In this document: piece after piece, positions 59,901 through 64,000 of the stretch
Numbering within the stretch: the stretch's first letter is position 1
Layout: each line of letters opens with the position of its first letter
Assembly (NCBI GenBank): GCA_947247005.1
Contig: OX365944.1
Coordinates: forward strand, 8,692,501 to 8,756,500
Reading direction: 5' to 3'
DNA length: 64,000 nucleotides
DNA from: Spisula solida
Taxonomy: Eukaryota; Mollusca; Bivalvia; Venerida; Mactridae
Program-made: the position numbers and the translations under genes
Notes under the pieces: generated by a model
The model's database searches: none
Told to the model about the DNA's origin: nothing
What the model saw: only the letters and a program-made list of their open reading frames with translations

Positions 59901-62790
59901 ACCTTATCAGTTACCTTGAAATCGACGATCTGGTGGCAACTATATTACAAAAACCTTCTGGGATGTGGCAATATACTACATGTACATGCATGAAAGAATG
60001 AACATTATTTGGGTAAGCAATGGTATTCCGTGAAAATGTTAACCATGCCCTCCACTTGTGGACAACTTGTCAATTGATGGCGGATGAGCCTGGTGGTAGG
60101 GGTTGATTATTAAGCCCAGGAATACTCAGTTTAGGTGCATGTTTAGGAACTATGTCTGTAACTGCAATAAAGTGTTTGGACAAAAAGCAAAACCATATGA
60201 CCTTTGAAAACCAATGAGGAATCAGTAAGATCGTTATAACCTCCAATCACAGCATTGTCTATATGTTTCAGATCGACAGTGTATGGCATACTTCTGTTAG
60301 CTACAGATATCGGCGGTTGCTTATCTCCTCTTGTCATACAGCTGGTAAGTTGTTAGCAGTTCAAACATAACATGTATCAAACAATACAGGAGAATGCAGG
60401 GCGCAATGCATTGTGGTAGTACAGGTCATAATTCGGCCATTTTTAGACTCGCGTATCCATTTGGTGTATGATATATGCATGAACTTGTTTCATTACCATA
60501 CTCGATAGAACTAGTAATAGTTTTATATAATCACCTGCTGGTGAGAACGAATGATTCGTTCATTCTTAATTGATTGGACATTACATGGGATTGCAATCTA
60601 AAAGCTGAACCGTTGTTTGGCGTTCTCTGCGCAACTAACATTGCTTCATTCTTTTCGCTTCTATTGTTCAGGCCTGTTAATTAGTAAGCATTATCAAGCC
60701 TGAAAATCCTAAATTCTACTTTTCAATATAAACAAAGAAGGAAAATTCTATAATCAGACACAGGCCTGAAAAATACCAGGCCTGATCTTTGTCCCGTGAT
60801 TTCTGTTAATCCGAATGCCAGCTAGCTCGTGTATACATGTCGTGTACAGTTGTGTTGGTATAATCAGCATTTGTAATGCATTGGACCATATTGGCAATAT
60901 TCTTGAACCTGCTCAGCGTTGAATTTTCGTAATGTATGAGACAACCCCTACAAGCCGCTGCTTATCGGACAAATTAAAAAGACAAAGCTTAAAGTTATGC
61001 TGATTGTTGATCATGTAATGGTGTTTAGGTCCTACAATTAAGGACAAACATGTATAAGGATGTACATGACATTTGTATAAGGATGTTAATACATGTATTT
61101 GTATAATAATTCACTAATGGAATATACACTGCCCACCAAAAATAAGTATACAGCTGTTATTTGCCATCGTACTTGCCTGTAATAATACTATTTGCAGAAC
61201 AGTGGAGAAACAATATATTTGAAGAAAATGAATATTTTCGTTTATTAAATGGAAAGGCCATGCATTATTTGGTACCCTAGGTGCAAAATCTACAGTTTCT
61301 TTGTCCCTCTTGAATGGTAACTTTGTCACAAAAAGATGGAAAATTCGGCATTTTTGGTCACATGTTTATTTTAGTTCCGAACATCTTCATCTTTATTTCT
61401 GTCTCTATTTGGACTCATTTAGTAACTGTAGTTTCAGAAACTAGTATAATTGTGACCCTCTGATAAACAGATATTGAATAATTTAACCAAGTTTAATTTT
61501 GCAACAATTGTTTACTGTATACTTATTTTTGGTGGGCACTGTATATACTGGGTGTCACTGAAAAGTTACCACTTATATACATTTTATGTATATAGTTCAA
61601 TTTCGAGCATTGAGCCGTGACTGCACTATAAAGATTTTAACCACTAATCGATATAGGTCGGTATAGTTTTGACCAGTACGATAAGTAATACAATTAAGGC
61701 CAAATATTTCATGTGTCTGGATAGTCGTGACGGTAAAGCGCTTGATACATTGTAAAATACATTTTGTCCGACCAGGGCGAGTTCGAATCCCACCAAAATA
61801 GTTTTTCATTTTTATTATATTTTTTTAAATGCACACAACTTGTAAAATCCGTGTAATACTAGTATATGTGACACACCATATCTGTAACATGTATACTTTA
61901 GAACGTTATGAAGGTTATCACCCGAATATAGGATGTCAGTAAGCTCGAAATACACCAACGATCGAAATGAGTGAAAATGATAAATATATTGAATCGACGC
62001 ATTTAAATGGATAAATTAAAAAATATAAACAAAATCTTTAACTTATAATAACGTCTTTATTTTCTGCGGATAACATAAACTTATAATCTCGTCAAATAAT
62101 ATAAACAATGAATTAAAAAAATGAGCGAATCCGGGATTCGAACCACCGACTTCTGGGTTAGAAATTCTGAACGTAGCCGACTGCACTAAACAGTAATCTG
62201 ATTTAATACAGATATCTGTAAGAATTATATCATTAAAAATGCGCTCCGAACGTAATAAATGATAGACTACCGGCTAAAATGGACTAGTCGGATAGGTCAT
62301 GGCTCAGGGTTCAAAATTGAACTATACCTCTGTATTTTGTATACAATACTGGTATGACCTATCGGTACAACTTTTATAGTGTGTCTATTTGAATATTGTT
62401 AAATAGGATAGCTGTGATTTCACAGTAAGGTCAAAACATAGTCGTGTTCGGTTTTTAACACAGTGTAACGTGAATTTTAAAATATGAGTCAATAGGGTGG
62501 TAACTTTTCATTGACGCTGAGTACATTGTATATATTATTATAATTATATGCAATATACGGGTTTTCTCTCTGTACAGGACTTGAAGATACGAGGTATTCT
62601 TTACTTTCTGACTGGGTCCCTATTGGTGAGCTCATCAGGTATGATGTTACTTCTCAGAGAGACTAGATACACAGGACTGGGAGATGTGGTTACACTAGAG
62701 ACTAGACATACAGGATTGGGGGATGTGGTAGTGGATAAAATCATCAAACCAGACACTTACACATCTCTACACACATCAAATCATAAATAA
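53921..62790 (+). CDS. SLC22 / organic cation transporter-like gene, with a premature TGA at codon 20
   Basis: Exons: 53921-54211, 54863-55284, 56946-57173, 57666-57800, 58753-58835, 59525-59648, 60272-60344, 62578-62790. They total 1,569 bp (523 codons) and every junction is phase-consistent with GT-AG ends. SLC22 features in order: GGFGIYQ start, TM1, extracellular loop with NYS and NST sites, WNLVCTREW, MFS motif GAIGDVFGRKPG, ESVRWL after TM6, YYGMSLGV, PAAFIA, RFGRN, VYSLELVPTSTR, and LLLRETRYTGLGD near the end. Such proteins carry organic cations, anions or carnitine across the plasma membrane; substrate unknown. TGA at 53,978-53,980 replaces the expected residue after IYQ, likely Trp (TGG). 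Either the allele is null, the base is an error, or a later Met is used. The rest shows no decay. Confidence 0.85.
54654..54828. mobile_element. 175-bp pogo/Tc1-like MITE in transporter intron 1
   Basis: CAGTACGACCTCC and GAGGATGTACTG ends with TA flanks; same family as 5,633-5,799 (both contain CCCTCTGTAGA[G/A]CAACAACCTCT). Confidence 0.75.
55317..55924. mobile_element. 608-bp MITE in transporter intron 2
   Basis: Perfect inverted ends of about 29 bp: TGAGCCGTTCTCCAGGAAAA at 55,317 and its inverse ending at 55,924. Right-end relatives, more diverged, lie at 10,630-10,792, 11,040-11,176 and 53,480-53,634. No coding capacity. Target duplication unclear. Confidence 0.8.
56077..56344. mobile_element. 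268-bp MITE-like element in transporter intron 2
   Basis: TCATTCGTCACCACAATTCC at the left pairs with GGAATTGAGGTGACGCATGA at the right (26 bp, two mismatches). AT-rich interior without coding capacity. Confidence 0.7.
58125..58690. mobile_element. Inverted-repeat element in transporter intron 4
   Basis: The left arm (ACAGGTAACTGTATCATTGATA, then AAAATTTATG, AGAAAGG) recurs inverted at 58,590-58,690 with moderate divergence over about 90 bp. A third related piece lies at 36,960-37,050. Probably a fold-back or MITE family. Confidence 0.6.
61127..61541. mobile_element. 415-bp Tc1/mariner-like MITE in transporter intron 7
   Basis: Ends of 27 bp (CACTGCCCACCAAAAATAAG... and its inverse, one mismatch) flanked by TA at 61,125-61,126 and 61,542-61,543. 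No transposase frame. Confidence 0.88.
61546..62522. mobile_element. Fold-back element with a tRNA-like module in each arm
   Basis: TACTGGGTGTCACTGAAAAG...TTACCAC at the left is matched inverted at the right end (GTGGTAACTTTTCATTGACG). Farther in, both arms share an inverted GTTCAATTT...GAGCC[G/A]TGAC patch, then a tRNA-like stretch: plus strand 61,725-61,800 (GAGTTCGAATCCCACC) and minus strand 62,126-62,198 (GGTGGTTCGAATCCCGG), each followed by a T run. The arms are well diverged (about 280 bp each). Starts 5 bp after the preceding MITE. Confidence 0.55.
62659..62736 (+). repeat. 39-bp in-frame tandem duplication in the transporter tail
   Basis: The codons for ETRYTGLGDVVTL are followed by ETRHTGLGDVVVD, 13 residues each, starting at 62,659 and 62,698. 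It lies just after the last membrane helix, in the cytosolic tail. Confidence 0.9.
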
Positions 62791-62892
62791 ACCGGCGGAC
62801 CGGGAAACAGATGGAAGAGTTAAAGAGGCACTTCTATTCATTGCATGTCTCCTAATACCCGGTAGTTTAAAAGACTTGCATTGTTGTTATAT

Positions 62893-64000
62893 ATTTGGAA
62901 ATAGTTGATAACCAAAGAAAGTTGTGTATAATAAATGTGTGTAATGTTATAACCCTTCTCTTCGATGTACAACGGATTTTCTTTATACTAACTACCAACA
63001 ATTCCTTACGTAGATAATTGCTCTGAAATATTCATTTTAGTTGACCAATAGTGTTGAAATTCTGTAAGATACTAGTGAAAGACAATTTTTTTTAATGTTT
63101 TTACTTAATTTCAAATTGTTATAAAAATCTAAGCATAAAGTTGGACAGAAAATTATTGAAAATGTAACTGCTACGCCGGCCTAACGTACTGCTGACGTCA
63201 AATACGTGTATCACTTTCATTGGCATAATGCTACATGTGTGAATAATGCATCCAATAGTTAACTAAAGACGTATAGCCATGGTACTCATATGCCTGCCAT
63301 ATTTTCAGCTGAAAGCTGACTGGCAATTTTTTTATTTTTAAAATTACAGGATACACTACGTGCAGTACACATATCTCTCTATCACAAAACAAAAACTGTT
63401 TCCTATGCTTTTAACAGGGAATAAATGACTTTATAATAGAGCGTATAAGGAAATACGTATAAGAAATGTATAGAGATAACACCATTCCACTTATATATTG
63501 AGCACCCGTCCTATGGTAGCGTCGTATTTCTAAATGCACATGGACCAATATGAATAATATAATTATGTATGTTTATAAACACACAACTGGAAAACTAATA
63601 TAATTAGAATTAGAAGGTCGTAAGTCCAAATCAATATTTTGAGAAAACAAGAAAAAACTGTCTGAAAACTACTCTTTACTTATGGAAACACAAGCTTTTT
63701 AACTCCAGTTTGGTCAACATGAGCACTTCCGATTTTCATGATAATAGGCTCATAAGAAGCGCCATGAGATGCAGATTTCAAATATGCATGAGTCATATAA
63801 GGTCGTAAGCAGTACTTATTCTAAGTCAGTGAATTATGTATGTTGAAAGAGACACAACTGGAAAACTAATCATACATCTGCAATGGGAGAACACAAATTC
63901 ATGTTGTCACCGGATATATCATTTGTTTTTTTTCATGTATCGTTTGTTAAATGGTGTGTTTTCCAATGAAATAAATTCAAACTAATCAGGATTTATTTAT
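62893..64000 (+). repeat. Third, diverged copy of the MIEAP-like 3' flank (copy C)
   Basis: From TTTGGAAATAGTTGATAACC, which covers the last codons and stop of the MIEAP-like gene, the sequence follows 9,418-10,450 to the window edge with more substitutions and indels than A and B show to each other. The rest of the last exon is absent. It begins about 100 bp after the transporter stop. Confidence 0.9.

Overview
The window is eukaryotic genomic DNA: AT-rich, with small exons separated by long introns, GT-AG splice sites, AATAAA signals and dense nested transposons. It is probably from a bivalve mollusc. That is an inference from pearl-like elements (about 145-bp core repeats followed by a GGAC microsatellite and a 3' hairpin), from a duplicated gene of the mitochondria-eating protein (MIEAP/SPATA18) type, and from the mix of SINE-like, MITE and gypsy elements. 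Nothing in it looks bacterial.

Layout. (1) 1-11,033 is copy A of a segmental duplication carrying a MIEAP-like gene whose first exon lies left of the window. (2) 11.3-12.8 kb holds two decayed non-LTR reverse transcriptase fragments. (3) 13,817-35,510 is bounded by about 623-bp inverted repeats and looks like one composite element of roughly 4 kb. It carries a small zinc-finger-type gene and was itself invaded by a SINE, a pogo-like MITE and a 17.6-kb Ty3/gypsy retrotransposon (16,876-34,522, minus strand). The gypsy element has nearly identical LTRs, a CATG target duplication, gag, full-length pol, four tandem 2,390-bp copies of its pol-3'/UTR/partial-LTR end, and a tandem-repeat block bounded by inverted repeats in its leader. 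(4) 36.6-37.9 kb is a relic of a third MIEAP-like 5' end. (5) 42,914-52,271 holds a complete MIEAP-like gene (copy B, six exons, 301 codons plus stop) in the second copy of the duplication (45,135-53,798). (6) 53,921-62,790 is an eight-exon SLC22/organic cation transporter-like gene, phase-consistent throughout but with a TGA at codon 20. (7) 62,893-64,000 is a third, more diverged copy of the MIEAP 3' flank.

The most notable points are these. The MIEAP-like protein gains an N-terminal membrane anchor from a separate first exon. The 2,390-bp array sits inside a single young LTR element and joins the LTR interior to integrase through a 4-bp microhomology. The zinc-finger gene lies inside long inverted repeats that carry its own promoter-side exon at both ends. 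Copies A and B differ by several dated insertions, which gives a natural record of mobile-element activity. Gene models come from reading splice phases by eye, without transcript evidence.
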